Positions 9,661 to 19,542 are shown, counted from the stretch's first letter. The stretch is DNA of 64,000 nucleotides from Synergistaceae bacterium (GCA_031269245.1 JAISZL010000098.1:1-64000), one strand, 5' to 3'. Numbers and translations: made by a program. The notes: generated by a model not told the origin, from the sequence alone.

Positions 9661-10644
9661 TCACTGGCCGCCCCCTTCCGAGGTGTTGCCTCCGCCTGAC
9701 GAATCGCCGTCCGACGAGCCACTCCCGCCTTCTGAAGGGTTGCCGCTGGACGAATCCCCGCCTGACGAATCGCCCCCTGACGAACCTCCGTCCGACGAGC
9801 CGCTCCCGCCCTCTGAAGAATTGCCGCTAGGCGAGCTCTCGCTCGACTCGCCGCCTCCCGAGGAACCCGCGGCGCTTGCCGCGCCGCCGTCTCCGCCGGA
9901 CGGGTTTTTTGACACCGCGGAGCGCGAAGACTGGGATGAATTGCCGCTTCTGCGCCCTGGATCTCCCCCGTCCCCTCCGCTAGCCGGGCCGAGGTTTTTC
10001 ATTCTCTCCATCTCGTTTTTGGCCAACAGCTCCTTCTGCCTGGTCCTCTCTCTTTCGGCCAACGAGCTTATTTCACTTTTTACGCCGCTCGCGGGCGCGC
10101 GGTTGGCCGCCAGATCGCATATCCTCTTAGAGAACGTCTCTCCGCCGTCCGGTCCGCGAATGACCCGCACCGCCTCAGCGGTTTCGCGCAAAATCGACAG
10201 CGCCTCCTCAAAACTGTAGCCGTTGACGGCCAGCGTCTCGAACGTGGTTGACGCAGTCGCTGGTGAGATTCCGGCCCTCGCCGATAGCATCATTATGTTG
10301 GCCGTGTCCTGGAGCTTCTTGTCCCCGTATATCCCGCGGGTGACAGCCAAGGCAGAGCCAAGCGCATAGCCCGTCTCCGCCGAGACGGAATCCAGAGCCC
10401 CGGCATCCTCGGAGAAGTTCAGATATTTGCCGCTTATCATAACCGTGCCTATAAAAACGTACTGCCTGGCTATCCTGAATGTCTCCGCACCCTTCATTCC
10501 GCTGTCGAGCAGCGCCCTTTTGATGCCGTCCTCCACAAAATCCTCCACCTCCCCCGCGGCGAGGGGGGAAACAGCCAGCATAAGCGCTAACAACGCGCAC
10601 ATTGCTTTGAGCAATCCTTTCATAGCGGTGCCGTCAATCCTCAT
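9661..10644 (-). CDS. Secreted protein with Ser/Gly-rich tail, ECF operon
   Basis: 327 aa. A signal peptide covers about residues 8-30, an alpha-helical domain of unknown type about 30-215, and a low-complexity tail of Ser, Gly, Asp and Glu makes up about the last 110 residues. The first domain has no family that I recognise. The start codon overlaps the anti-sigma gene stop by 4 nt, so it is the third gene of the sigma / anti-sigma operon. It may be the exported target or sensor partner of that pathway. The tail resembles a flexible surface linker. Confidence 0.75.
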   Translation of the reverse strand: MRIDGTAMKGLLKAMCALLALMLAVSPLAAGEVEDFVEDGIKRALLDSGMKGAETFRIARQYVFIGTVMISGKYLNFSEDAGALDSVSAETGYALGSALAVTRGIYGDKKLQDTANIMMLSARAGISPATASTTFETLAVNGYSFEEALSILRETAEAVRVIRGPDGGETFSKRICDLAANRAPASGVKSEISSLAERERTRQKELLAKNEMERMKNLGPASGGDGGDPGRRSGNSSQSSRSAVSKNPSGGDGGAASAAGSSGGGESSESSPSGNSSEGGSGSSDGGSSGGDSSGGDSSSGNPSEGGSGSSDGDSSGGGNTSEGGGQ

Positions 10645-11360
10645 GGCGCGAACACCGCCTTGCCGTCAATCCTGCCAAGCCGCTCCCAATGCTCCGCCAC
10701 CTGGACCGGGGAGCTTCCGGTGCGGATATCTATGTAGGCCATGTGTATGGTGAGCAGCTCGAGATCGGTGCGGAGGTCACCCATAGCCTCGACGAGCTCC
10801 CTTATGAGCACCCAGTCGACGTTCTCCTCGCGCAGCTCCTCCCCTATCGCGGAGCGATACCGGGATATGCTGTCGGCGAACGGCTGCTCCGCCTCCATGA
10901 CGAGTTTGGCTGAGTCTGGCGAGCGCCCTTCTATCCACATTGAGGGCGTAGCCACCGCCACATCCGGCGCGATCTCCGGCAACTCGCCCCGCACCCTGCT
11001 CTGTCCCCAGTACTGCCCGGCCGCGAAAAACAGGATGCAAGCCGCTATCCCCCCGAGCCTCATGAGCCTCGTCCTGATGCTCCCGCGCCCCAAAACGCGC
11101 AACGGAATCCTCCGATCCGCCCTCGGGATGCTCGGAGGCGCCATGCTCGCTATGCGCTCGCCCATAAGCGCGCATATCTCCCTGTAGATCTCGCGCGTCG
11201 CGCGGCACTCCGGGCACTCCTCAAGGTGCTTCCCCAGGGCTCTCATCTCCTCGTGAGAGCACTCCCCGTCGCACTCCTTGCTTATGAGGAGCTCGAAGTC
11301 GTCACATCGCTCCCCTATCTTCTCGCCGGTCTCTTCATGTTCGTCATCGATGCGGTTCAA
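10641..11360 (-). CDS. Anti-sigma factor with zinc-finger N-terminus
   Basis: 239 aa. Near residues 37-60 it has a His-x3-Cys-x2-Cys arrangement (HLEECPEC), typical of ZAS zinc-binding anti-sigma domains. One transmembrane helix lies near residues 100-115 (GGIAACILFFAAGQYWG), followed by an extracytoplasmic C-terminal part. Such proteins hold an ECF sigma factor at the membrane until a signal arrives. Overlaps of 4 nt with the genes on both sides show one operon. Confidence 0.85.
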   Translation of the reverse strand: MNRIDDEHEETGEKIGERCDDFELLISKECDGECSHEEMRALGKHLEECPECRATREIYREICALMGERIASMAPPSIPRADRRIPLRVLGRGSIRTRLMRLGGIAACILFFAAGQYWGQSRVRGELPEIAPDVAVATPSMWIEGRSPDSAKLVMEAEQPFADSISRYRSAIGEELREENVDWVLIRELVEAMGDLRTDLELLTIHMAYIDIRTGSSPVQVAEHWERLGRIDGKAVFAP

Positions 11361-11902
11361 GACAGATCACCCATTCCAGTCATTTTGTTTTTTATCGAAC
11401 GCCTTCCCCGCAAAACAAGCTGAGCGAACGCGTCCTGCGTGATGTCCATCATCGTCGCTCCCTCCGAATACGAAACGCCGTTGGCCACAAGTATCAGTGC
11501 CACCTTCTGCCTTGGGGGCAGCGTTTTCAAAATGCCCTCGATGTCTATGCTCTCGATCATTCCCTCCTCCGGGGAATAGCTCAGCGCCTCTGGCACGGGC
11601 TGGGCCTCATCCTCCAGTATCTCCGTCAGCGAGCCCATGTTCTTCTTGTTTCTGAAGCGAAGCCTGACCAGGTTGCCGGCTATCCGAAGGACGAACGCCG
11701 CGAACTTGCCCTCGGCCCTGTACGACGGAGCTGCCCTGTAAACCTGAAGGAACGTCTCCTGAACAACGTCCTGCGCCTCGTGCGCGTCCCTCAGCGACCT
11801 GAACGCGTATGACATTATTCTCCTGCGCCACAGACCGTAAAGCTGGGCGAACGAATCCTCGTCGCCCTTGGCTATCCTCATCATCAAGGCATCCTCTTGC
11901 AT
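11357..11902 (-). CDS. ECF-type RNA polymerase sigma factor
   Basis: 181 aa from the ATG that has a GAAGGA-type ribosome site; a longer frame to 12016 is unlikely. Region 2 is visible as the EDSFAQLY...EAQDVVQETFLQVYR block. Region 4 is the C-terminal helix-turn-helix (LPPRQKVALILVANGVSYSEGA). The downstream neighbour is its zinc-finger anti-sigma factor, so it is probably released by an envelope signal. No clear ECF-type autoregulatory promoter could be assigned. Confidence 0.92.
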   Translation of the reverse strand: MQEDALMMRIAKGDEDSFAQLYGLWRRRIMSYAFRSLRDAHEAQDVVQETFLQVYRAAPSYRAEGKFAAFVLRIAGNLVRLRFRNKKNMGSLTEILEDEAQPVPEALSYSPEEGMIESIDIEGILKTLPPRQKVALILVANGVSYSEGATMMDITQDAFAQLVLRGRRSIKNKMTGMGDLS

Positions 11903-12302
11903 CGAATGGTCCTTTCCTTCACCGGTCTCTCCCGTCTTTATAGACAAAATACAAAGGATCCCCCTTTTATTATGCAACTTTCCGCGAAAAAAATATTTTC
12001 CGCCGAAATTGAGCATATTTGCATATCATCGGTTATCCTAAAGACAGCTTCGACGAAATACCTTCCGCTATTTGCGCCTCAAACACAGTTTTAAGTATAG
12101 TGCAACGGCAAAGCGATAGCAAGCGCGGCGACAAGAGGTGATGCCTCCGGGCGGAAGCGCTCGTTCCGGGGGGTGGGCGCGTCCCAGTTGATGTGAGCGG
12201 GGCTGTGTTTTTTCCATGAGAGATTTTTGCGCGGCGGTGATGTATAATCGTCTCAGTTCATCCGTGGTCAAACAATATAACGCATGAGAGAGGCGCAAGA
12301 AG
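11903..12302. other. 400-nt divergent intergenic region
   Basis: Separates the minus-strand sigma operon from the plus-strand gene at 12303. A TATAAT hexamer at 12242-12247 is a plausible -10 for that gene, but no convincing -35 is seen. The rest shows AT-rich stretches on the sigma side and no coding frame I would support. Confidence 0.4.
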
Positions 12303-12674
12303 ATGAGAAAACTTTTTTTCCTTGTTATGGTGGTTTTATGCTTGATCGCGTCGTGTACCGTCCTCGCTGCCTGGGATGCCGCGGGGACGATATTTGGCAC
12401 GGACGTGGAGTTCTCCTCCCTAGAGGTCTCCAAGGGCGGAGTTAAGGTCAGGCTGCTCAACAAATCCGGCTACGACGTCAAGATCTCCCTGAAGCTCACG
12501 TTCTCCGACAGCGAGGGCAACAGCATCGGGTACTCCCTGTTCGGGCTTCGCGAGATACCGGCCGAATCGTACGTCGACATCTCGGGCAACTACCTGAACG
12601 GAAATTGGAAAAAATGCCGCGACGCTCGCAGGATGGAGTGGCAGAGGATGACATACGAGCCAATTTATTATTGA
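12303..12674 (+). CDS. Small secreted protein, unknown
   Basis: 123 aa with a clear signal peptide (MRKLFFLVMVVLCLIASC..., cleavage near AWD or lipidation at the Cys). The mature ~100 residues alternate hydrophobic and polar positions, consistent with a small beta-sandwich, and end in YEPIYY. No family recognised. It stands alone on the plus strand; the dispersed RNA-like repeat starts 9 nt after its stop. Confidence 0.7.
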   Translation: MRKLFFLVMVVLCLIASCTVLAAWDAAGTIFGTDVEFSSLEVSKGGVKVRLLNKSGYDVKISLKLTFSDSEGNSIGYSLFGLREIPAESYVDISGNYLNGNWKKCRDARRMEWQRMTYEPIYY

Positions 12675-12682
12675 TGCGATTC

Positions 12683-12759
12683 GCGATCAATAGGCTGTTT
12701 TTGATACGGCCGAGCGGTTGTCCAAACCTGTTTTAACGTTTTGCCCTTATAGGCCCTTG
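12683..12759 (+). repeat. Dispersed ~77-nt structured element, copy 1
   Basis: About 77 nt that recur at 36717-36793 with one 1-nt indel and roughly ten substitutions. Two small hairpins can be drawn. GGCTG pairs with CGGCC across a T-rich loop, and GGTT pairs with AACC across GTCCA. Substitutions between the copies keep the pairing (for example C-G becomes T-A in the first stem). It ends about 20 nt before the ribosome site of cysE. It could be a cis-regulatory RNA or a small repeat family. Confidence 0.65.
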
Positions 12760-12784
12760 TTTTTAAAACCTCAGGAGGTGCGAC

Positions 12785-13762
12785 GTGTTGAACTACACGC
12801 TCAAAACGATAAAAGGCGTAAATCGCGCGTATCCGGACATAGACGCCATTCTGAACGGATTTTTCGAGGCGCCGGACGACGGGACCGCGCGCAGTATACC
12901 GCATCACTCGACGGAGATGCCGTCCATATCGGAGCTGGGCAATCTGATGCGACTGATGCGCGCTACCATCTACCCCGGCTTCTTTGGAACCAGCGGGCTG
13001 GAGAAGGCGTCGCTGCGGCACAGGCTGGCGTCAAACCTCGACCAGATATTCCACATACTAAGCGAGCAGATACGGGTCGGGATATGCTTCTCGCTGCACG
13101 AGGAGAACGGCGAGTCTGAGATATGCGAGCACTGCGAGGAGATGGCGCTCGACATGGCAAGCGATTTCATGAAACGCCTGCCCAAGGTGCGCGATCTCCT
13201 GGACAGCGACGTGCTGGCGGCATACGAGGGCGACCCTGCCGCGAAGAGCAAATCGGAGACGATCTTCTGCTATCCGTCGCTTCACATCATGACGAACCAC
13301 AGGGTCGCGCACGAGCTCTACAGCCTCGGAGTCCCGGTGATCCCCAGGATAATAAACGAGATGGGGCACTCGAAAACGGGGATAGACATTCACCCCGGCG
13401 CCACGATAGGCGAGGAGTTCTTCATAGATCACGGTACCGGAGTCGTCATCGGCGAGACGACGATAATCGGGGGCCGCTGCCGGCTGTATCAGGGCGTCAC
13501 GCTCGGCGCGCTTTCGTTCCCGAAGGACGCGGACGGGAACCCCATAAAGGGGTTGCCGCGCCATCCCATCCTCGAGGACGGGGTCACCGTCTACGCCGGG
13601 GCGACGATTCTGGGGCGCGTCACCATCGGCGAGGGCTCGATAATCGGCGGGAATGTGTGGATCACGAGCGACGTCCCGAAGGGCTCGAGGATCGTCCAGA
13701 CGCACTCTACCTCGCCAAGCGCGAGCGACGTGCTCTATGGCGATATAGGCGCGTTCATCTGA
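12785..13762 (+). CDS. cysE: Serine O-acetyltransferase
   Basis: Transfers acetyl from acetyl-CoA to L-serine, the first step of cysteine synthesis. 325 aa, longer than the ~270 aa of E. coli CysE and like the longer bacterial EpsC/SAT branch. The N-terminal ~180 residues are helical. The C-terminal left-handed beta-helix carries hexapeptide repeats, the catalytic HPGATIGEEFFIDHGTGVVIGE block (given here by its ends near residues 201-222) and a TLGALSF loop. The GTG start follows a CAGGAGGTG ribosome site. The structured repeat just upstream may regulate it. Confidence 0.93.
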   Translation: MLNYTLKTIKGVNRAYPDIDAILNGFFEAPDDGTARSIPHHSTEMPSISELGNLMRLMRATIYPGFFGTSGLEKASLRHRLASNLDQIFHILSEQIRVGICFSLHEENGESEICEHCEEMALDMASDFMKRLPKVRDLLDSDVLAAYEGDPAAKSKSETIFCYPSLHIMTNHRVAHELYSLGVPVIPRIINEMGHSKTGIDIHPGATIGEEFFIDHGTGVVIGETTIIGGRCRLYQGVTLGALSFPKDADGNPIKGLPRHPILEDGVTVYAGATILGRVTIGEGSIIGGNVWITSDVPKGSRIVQTHSTSPSASDVLYGDIGAFI

Positions 13763-13975
13763 CTCGTGACGGGACGCGTCGGCGGCAAAATAATAAAATA
13801 ATATCGAAAGCGAGGCATTAAACCCAAGAGATGAAGAGCTGACGGCCGAATAACAAAACAAGCGAGACCGCGCGCGTCCCAGAACTCGAGGGGCGCGAGG
13901 CGCTTTGTTCGTCTCGCCCGTTCGGTCGTCAATTTTTAGCGTTTCGCGGTGTTTTCCGGACAGCGATGCCGGCGG

Positions 13976-14018
13976 ACACCCCCCCGGGCGGGCACAACGT
14001 CAGGGGGGGTGTTTTTTT
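13976..14018 (+). terminator. Attenuator-like terminator before ABC-F gene
   Basis: A perfect 10-bp stem (ACACCCCCCC with GGGGGGGTGT) closes a 17-nt loop and runs straight into seven T residues. The last of these form part of the TTG start codon of the ABC-F gene. The G-run of the 3' arm also serves as that gene's ribosome site, so the hairpin could block both transcription and translation. Antibiotic-resistance ABC-F genes are commonly controlled by leader attenuators. Confidence 0.75.
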
Positions 14019-15702
14019 GTATCTGCTGAAGGCAGCGAACATAAAATTATCATACGGCGGCAGGACGATAATCGATGTGGAATCACTGGAGCTCCTGAAG
14101 GGGCAAAAGATTGGCCTGGTGGGCTCCAACGGAGCTGGGAAGAGCACGCTCCTCTCAGTCCTCTCAGGGCGCGTTGTCCCCGACGAAGGGACGGTCGACG
14201 CGCGCGCGCCGATAGCGCTCATATCACAGGACGACGGCGCGCCATCGGCTGCCCCGGCCAAGGGTGCCGATCGAGCGCTCAGTAGGACCGGCCGCTCTGG
14301 AGGAGGGGCGTTCGAGTGCCGGCCACTCTCCGAGCGGCCAAGCGGCGGAGAGGTAGAGCGGGACAAAATAGCGCTCGCGCTGTCGTCAGACGCGGATGTG
14401 CTGATGGCTGACGAGCCGACCACCAATCTCGACTCCGAGGGGATCGAAAACCTGGAGCGCGAGCTCATGAATTTCAGCGGCGGGCTGATACTGGTCTCCC
14501 ACGACCGCGAGATGCTGGACAGGGTCTGCGGCGCCATATGGGAGATAGAGTGCGGGCGAGTCCGCGCGTTCCCCGGCAACTACTCTGCATGGAGACAGCA
14601 GCGAGAGCGAGAGCGCAAGTTCGCCCTCCTCGAGTACGAGAGGTACGGGAACGAGGAGCGCCGTCTGCGCGACGCGGCTCGGGAGGCCATCGCGCGTTCC
14701 GCGCGCGCAACCAGGCCGCCATCGCGCATGTCCCTCAGCGAGGCGCGGATAAACCCGGACAAGGGGCAAATAGGGCAGGCGAAAATCGCGTCACGGGCCG
14801 GAGCGCTGCGGAAACGCGCGGCAATGCTGGAGAGCAGGGAGCGTCCCGAGTGCCTTCCGGAGATAAGGATGACCTTGGGGAGCGGCGAGGGCGTGGTGTC
14901 GCCGTCGATCATCAGGATATCGGGGCTTTCCGTCGCGTTCGGCGACAGGGTCGTCTTCGACGAAGCGCGGTGCGAGGTCGCGACCGGGAAACGAACGGCA
15001 CTCCTGGGCCCAAACGGATCCGGTAAGACCACGCTGATCGAGGCTATAGCCGCTGGGGGCGAGTGTGTCAAGATCGCGCCGCGCGCGCGCGTCGGGTACT
15101 TCGACCAACGCCGCGAATCGCTGGACATGGAGAAGTCCGCGCTCGACAACGCTCGCGCTCTGTCGAGTCTGCCTGAGCACGAGGTTCGCACGATCCTGGC
15201 CCGCCTAGAGATAAAGGGCCTCGACGCACGCAAGAGATGCGGTATCCTCTCCGGAGGCGAGAGGACCAAGGTAATGCTCGCCCGTCTCATGGCCTCCGAC
15301 CTCAACGCGCTGATCTTGGACGAGCCCACGAACCATATGGACCTCTACACGATGGATGAGCTCGAATCCCTCCTGCGCTCCTGGAGGGGCACACTGCTAT
15401 TTGCCTCCCACGACAGGAGGCTTGTGGAAAACGTCGCCGAACGCCTGCTCATTATAGAGGACAAAAAAATCAGGACGTTCGAGGGGACGCCAATGGAGCT
15501 CGCGGAACACGCCGCCGCGCACGGGAAAGAGGGATGTGCGCCGAAGAGCCCCGGCATGACGGAGTCGATGATGGACATGAGGCTGGCCGAACTGAGCTCG
15601 AAGCTCGCCTCGGCCAAGACGGAGGGTGAAAGGAGAGCCATAGCCTCCAGCCTCGAAGCGCTGACATCCGAGCTCTCGCGTTTGAAAAGAAGGAGCACGT
15701 GA
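14017..15702 (+). CDS. ABC-F ATPase, probable ribosome-protection type
   Basis: Soluble protein with two ABC domains and no membrane helices, 561 aa from a TTG. The first domain has Walker A GSNGAGKST near residue 35 and ADEPTTNLD; the second has GPNGSGKTT near 330, LSGGERTKVMLARLM and LDEPTNHMD. The linker holds an arginine-rich charged helix (about 190-280). ABC-F proteins act on the ribosome. The short N-terminus that begins directly with LLKAANIKLSYGG resembles Lsa/Vga-type resistance factors. The start overlaps an intrinsic terminator, supporting induced expression. Drug specificity cannot be read from sequence. Confidence 0.85.
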   Translation: MYLLKAANIKLSYGGRTIIDVESLELLKGQKIGLVGSNGAGKSTLLSVLSGRVVPDEGTVDARAPIALISQDDGAPSAAPAKGADRALSRTGRSGGGAFECRPLSERPSGGEVERDKIALALSSDADVLMADEPTTNLDSEGIENLERELMNFSGGLILVSHDREMLDRVCGAIWEIECGRVRAFPGNYSAWRQQRERERKFALLEYERYGNEERRLRDAAREAIARSARATRPPSRMSLSEARINPDKGQIGQAKIASRAGALRKRAAMLESRERPECLPEIRMTLGSGEGVVSPSIIRISGLSVAFGDRVVFDEARCEVATGKRTALLGPNGSGKTTLIEAIAAGGECVKIAPRARVGYFDQRRESLDMEKSALDNARALSSLPEHEVRTILARLEIKGLDARKRCGILSGGERTKVMLARLMASDLNALILDEPTNHMDLYTMDELESLLRSWRGTLLFASHDRRLVENVAERLLIIEDKKIRTFEGTPMELAEHAAAHGKEGCAPKSPGMTESMMDMRLAELSSKLASAKTEGERRAIASSLEALTSELSRLKRRST

Positions 15703-15749
15703 GGGTATAATTGAAATAAATAAAAACATACAACTGGGGGGAATGCCGC

Positions 15750-17123
15750 TTGATAAGCGTCCTTGACATTTTTAAGATAGGGATAGGACCGTCCAGCTCG
15801 CACACGGCGGGGCCGATGAGGATAGCGAAGGCGTTCCTGTCCGAGATGAAGGATGCGGGGTTCGAGCCCTGCCGGATCGAGACCGTGCTGCACGGCTCGC
15901 TGGCCCTCACTGGAAAGGGGCACAACACCGACGGCGCCGTTGCGCTGGGACTTGCGGGCCTCGACCCGGAGAGCGTGGACGTGGAGGGCATCCCCAGTTT
16001 CTTCGGCGGCCTGAAAAAAACCGGCCGGCTGCTGCCGCATGGAATGACCGTCCCGATAGACTTCGACATGGAAAGGGATATAGAGTTCGACCCGCGGTGT
16101 CTACCGCGGCACGAGAACGGCATGGTGCTGCGCGCCGCCTCACCGGACGGTGGTGTGTTCGAGAGGACGTACTACTCCATCGGGGGCGGCTTCTTCCGCT
16201 CCGAGGAATCCTTCAAGAACCCGCCGCCGGATCATGCTCCTGATGGCGAGCCGGACATACCATATCCGTTCAGCACGGCGGCGGAGCTGCTCGGAGGCTG
16301 CTCGAAGGCCGGGCTGTCCATATCGGGGCTCATGCTCAGGAACGAAATAGCGCTGCACGGCAGGGAGGAGCTATACGCGAGGCTGGACGGCATAAGGCGC
16401 GTCATGATGGAGAGCATGGAGCGCGGCATGAGCGCTGAAGGACTTCTTCCGGGCCCGCTCAGGGTTCCGAGGAGGGCCATAGGGCTCAGACGCAGGCTTC
16501 AGGCGTCGAACGCACTCTCGCACGATCCCATGAACATCATCGACTGGGTCAACATGTTCGCCTTCGCGGTGAGCGAGGAGAACGCCGCCGGCGGGCGCGT
16601 GGTGACGGCGCCGACCAACGGCGCGTGCGGGATAGTCCCCGCTGTGCTCTCTTACTACGACAAGTTCGTCTGCCCGGCTTCGGAGGAGATATACGTCAGG
16701 TTCTTCCTCGCGGGGGCCGCCATAGGCGGGATATTCAAGACGAACGCGTCCATATCCGGCGCGGAGGTCGGGTGCCAGGGCGAGGTGGGCGTGGCCTGCT
16801 CCATGGCCTCGGCGGGACTGGCGGAATTGATGGGTGGAAGCCCGGAGCAGGTCTGCGCCGCGGCGGAGATAGCCATGGAGCACAACCTCGGACTGACTTG
16901 TGACCCGATAGGGGGGCTCGTCCAGGTCCCGTGCATCGAGCGGAACGCGATAATGGCGGTCAAGGCCATAAACTCGGCGAGGATGGCGCTCTCCAGGACG
17001 ACGCCCCCCAGGGTGTCCCTGGACAAGGTCGTCGAGACTATGTACGAGACGGGACGCGATATGAGCTCGAAATATCGCGAGACATCCCAGGGAGGGCTCG
17101 CCAAAAGCGTAAAGTGCGAGTGA
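15750..17123 (+). CDS. sdaA: L-serine ammonia-lyase, iron-sulfur type
   Basis: Deaminates L-serine to pyruvate. Single-chain form of 457 aa with the beta-type domain first ([11 protein letters not shown] near residue 14) and the alpha-type catalytic domain after about residue 190. Cysteines of the 4Fe-4S site are visible in [25 protein letters not shown] and the C-terminal region. The oxygen-labile cluster fits an anaerobe. It starts at a TTG after a GGGGGAA ribosome site. A TATAAT-like hexamer lies at the end of the upstream ABC-F gene. Confidence 0.95.
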   Translation: MISVLDIFKIGIGPSSSHTAGPMRIAKAFLSEMKDAGFEPCRIETVLHGSLALTGKGHNTDGAVALGLAGLDPESVDVEGIPSFFGGLKKTGRLLPHGMTVPIDFDMERDIEFDPRCLPRHENGMVLRAASPDGGVFERTYYSIGGGFFRSEESFKNPPPDHAPDGEPDIPYPFSTAAELLGGCSKAGLSISGLMLRNEIALHGREELYARLDGIRRVMMESMERGMSAEGLLPGPLRVPRRAIGLRRRLQASNALSHDPMNIIDWVNMFAFAVSEENAAGGRVVTAPTNGACGIVPAVLSYYDKFVCPASEEIYVRFFLAGAAIGGIFKTNASISGAEVGCQGEVGVACSMASAGLAELMGGSPEQVCAAAEIAMEHNLGLTCDPIGGLVQVPCIERNAIMAVKAINSARMALSRTTPPRVSLDKVVETMYETGRDMSSKYRETSQGGLAKSVKCE

Positions 17124-17158
17124 TGGGCGCGGCGCGCACACGCGCAACAGGGCTTGTG

Positions 17159-18172
17159 TCAGTCGGTTTTTTCCGGGGGCGTTTCCTCAACGCCCTCTCG
17201 CGGCCCGAAATGGATGGACGCCCTAAGAGCGGCCGCGTCCTCGGCGGACATGTACGACATGCGCTCCATCTCGTTTACCACGAAAATGAACGCCTCCTCG
17301 GAGACCGGCCCGCACCGGTTTTCCGACGCTATCCTCTGAAGGCTGTTCTTCGCCTCGGTCAGCACGATCTTGTAGTGCGCGATGCCGAGCTTGACGTCGC
17401 CGCGTGCCTGCGACGGCCTGTTTATGTACTCGGCAATGTCCGCTCCGACCTCGCTGATCAGCTCAGGCGCCTCGAACCTCGAGTTCAATATGCGCGTCAG
17501 CCTGTCCATCTCCATCACGCAAGCCGACCTGTCCCAATCGTCGTCGGGATCCATGCCGTCGTCCCAATAGTCATCCCCCGGCGCGTCTTCGGCCTGAGGC
17601 ATGTTGGGCGCCGACAGAACGGACGCTATGAACACGAGGTAGAGACACTGCGACAAAAAGCCCGGGACGCTCTTGAAAAGCGGGAAAAAGAGGTACAGCG
17701 GGTGAATCAGAAACATGAAAAAATCGGGACCCGGCCTCTTGAGCAGGATGTAATATATGCCCCCGTTGATCGACGATATCAACAAGAGGTTGATCAGCGA
17801 GACCGCCGCGAAGCACATGAGGGTGACGTATGGCAGCGTAAAAAAACCGCTGGCGGGTGCCTTCAAATCCCTTCGGGCCACGAACGGCGCCATGAAGAAG
17901 GTCACCGCCATGATGAGCGGCACCATGAAAAACTCGGGCTCCATCGCGCCGCTGGAGGACATCGCCGTCCAAACTTGCCCCTCAACCTCCTCCATGCCCT
18001 CCATTATGGATGAATAGCTCTTCCTCTCCGAGAGGCGCGCGATTATATGCGACCAGAGGAAGACCTTGAAACGAGAGTCCCACCACGCCAGAAAAATCAG
18101 CCCCCAGTAGACGATCGGCGAAACCATCCAGAAAAAAGCCCTCATCAACGAAATTTGTATTTTGCCGAACAT
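17159..18172 (-). CDS. Multi-pass membrane protein, unknown
   Basis: 337 aa. Four to five hydrophobic segments lie between residues 10 and 205. A very acidic stretch follows (about 210-232, many Asp), then a helical cytoplasmic C-terminus of about 100 residues. No motif recognised. It is convergent with sdaA and followed by the EamA gene in the same direction, with which it may be co-transcribed. Confidence 0.65.
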   Translation of the reverse strand: MFGKIQISLMRAFFWMVSPIVYWGLIFLAWWDSRFKVFLWSHIIARLSERKSYSSIMEGMEEVEGQVWTAMSSSGAMEPEFFMVPLIMAVTFFMAPFVARRDLKAPASGFFTLPYVTLMCFAAVSLINLLLISSINGGIYYILLKRPGPDFFMFLIHPLYLFFPLFKSVPGFLSQCLYLVFIASVLSAPNMPQAEDAPGDDYWDDGMDPDDDWDRSACVMEMDRLTRILNSRFEAPELISEVGADIAEYINRPSQARGDVKLGIAHYKIVLTEAKNSLQRIASENRCGPVSEEAFIFVVNEMERMSYMSAEDAAALRASIHFGPREGVEETPPEKTD

Positions 18173-18240
18173 CTCAGATCAACGCCTCGCAACGCGCTTC
18201 CATCGTCGAAACCGCTGAAGCGCCCATCGTTTTCGCGCGT

Positions 18241-19122
18241 TCAGCCGACGCGCGCGGACGACCTGCCCGCAAAGTTAAAGAGGAATACCCCGAACAGTAT
18301 GACCGTCCCCCCGGCCATAGTGCCCAAATCAGGCCGTTCATTCGCTATCGCGAAGCCAAGCGCGGCGGCAAGCAGAGGGGTGATGAACATGTAGTTGCTG
18401 ACCGAGGATGTGCTGGGGGCCCTTTCGATGGCCATCGACCACGAGACGTAGGAGACCGCGCTCGAGAACACGCCAAGCATCGCCACGTAAAACAGGTGCT
18501 CCGGCTGGGCGCTGAGAGCCTCCCCGATCGCCCCGCGCGAAAAAACCGCGAGCATGGCCGCGCCGGCGAAGATGCTGTATACCGAGGCGCGGAGCCCACC
18601 GCATGTTTTGGTCAGCTTACGCTGAAGAAGGTTGAACACACTCAACAGGAACGCCGCGAGCAGAAGCCACAGGATGCCCCTGCCAACGCTGAAGCTCCCG
18701 TCTCTTATGTTGAGCATCAGGATGCCTGTGAATTCTATGGCTATGGCGGCCCATCTGACGGAGGCCAGGCGCTCGCCATACATAGCCCACCCCAGAAGCG
18801 CGGTCATGACCGGCGCGGTCGCTATGACTATGCTGCTCACAGCGGCGGTCTCCGTCTCGGCGCCCGTGTTGAACGCTATCATATAGAGAAAAAAACCGGT
18901 GGCCCCGGACGCCGCCACCAGGCCCCAATCCTTCCGCGCTGGCGGGAATATCCTGAACGAGCAGGCAACGGCCGCTAAGACCGCCGTGGCTATCGCGTAG
19001 CGCAAAAATCCGAGGGAGCGCGCTGAGAAGTGCTCCATCGCCATCCGGGTGAGCACGTAGGAGATGGACCACCCAAGGATCGTTATCGTCGCGAATACGT
19101 GGAAATTCCCTCTCCTCACCAT
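18241..19122 (-). CDS. EamA/DMT-family transporter
   Basis: 293 aa from the ATG at 19122 (a GTG four codons earlier is too close to its ribosome site). Ten hydrophobic helices are arranged as two five-helix EamA repeats, as in drug/metabolite exporters such as RhaT and YdcZ relatives. The second repeat carries the usual small-residue-rich helix near YVSWSMAIERAP. Likely exports an amino acid or metabolite; substrate unknown. Confidence 0.88.
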   Translation of the reverse strand: MVRRGNFHVFATITILGWSISYVLTRMAMEHFSARSLGFLRYAIATAVLAAVACSFRIFPPARKDWGLVAASGATGFFLYMIAFNTGAETETAAVSSIVIATAPVMTALLGWAMYGERLASVRWAAIAIEFTGILMLNIRDGSFSVGRGILWLLLAAFLLSVFNLLQRKLTKTCGGLRASVYSIFAGAAMLAVFSRGAIGEALSAQPEHLFYVAMLGVFSSAVSYVSWSMAIERAPSTSSVSNYMFITPLLAAALGFAIANERPDLGTMAGGTVILFGVFLFNFAGRSSARVG

Positions 19123-19542
19123 GACTTGCCCCACTCCCCTCTCAAACTGACGTCGCGCGCAATGGTGTTTATTATCTCAAATATACGCAAAAAAGCAAAT
19201 TCGCATAGCATTTTGCGATCACTCACTGTCCGTTTTTGTCATGGCCCTGTTCGCCTCGCGGAGTGTTTGCCCGTCTCGATGAGATCCATCTCGATCCGAG
19301 GCGATCTGACGCTGGCCAGCTCGATGAGAAGCATGGCGCCGCGGTTTTTGCAGGGAAGACTTTCATTGGTCACCACTCCGGCCTCGACTACCGCCATCAT
19401 ATTGGCCTTGTCATGGTGTATATATCCTTCCGCCGCTTTGTGATATTATTATGGAATCGGCGCGTGCCAATGACGCGAGCGTTGCATCGCGGAATGCCGC
19501 CGTTCGCGGATGTTTTATAATTTCAGGCAAGGAGGAAATATC
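19123..19542. other. 420-nt divergent intergenic region
   Basis: Lies between the EamA gene and ddl, which diverge. It has AT-rich tracts suited to promoters. A 53-codon minus-strand frame (19239-19400) has weak protein-like composition and only a poor ribosome site, so I do not call it a gene. Nothing else recognised. Confidence 0.35.

Noticed and set aside
19239..19400. 53-codon minus-strand ORF
   Set aside because: Weak ribosome site, no homology recognised, and it lies in a divergent promoter region.
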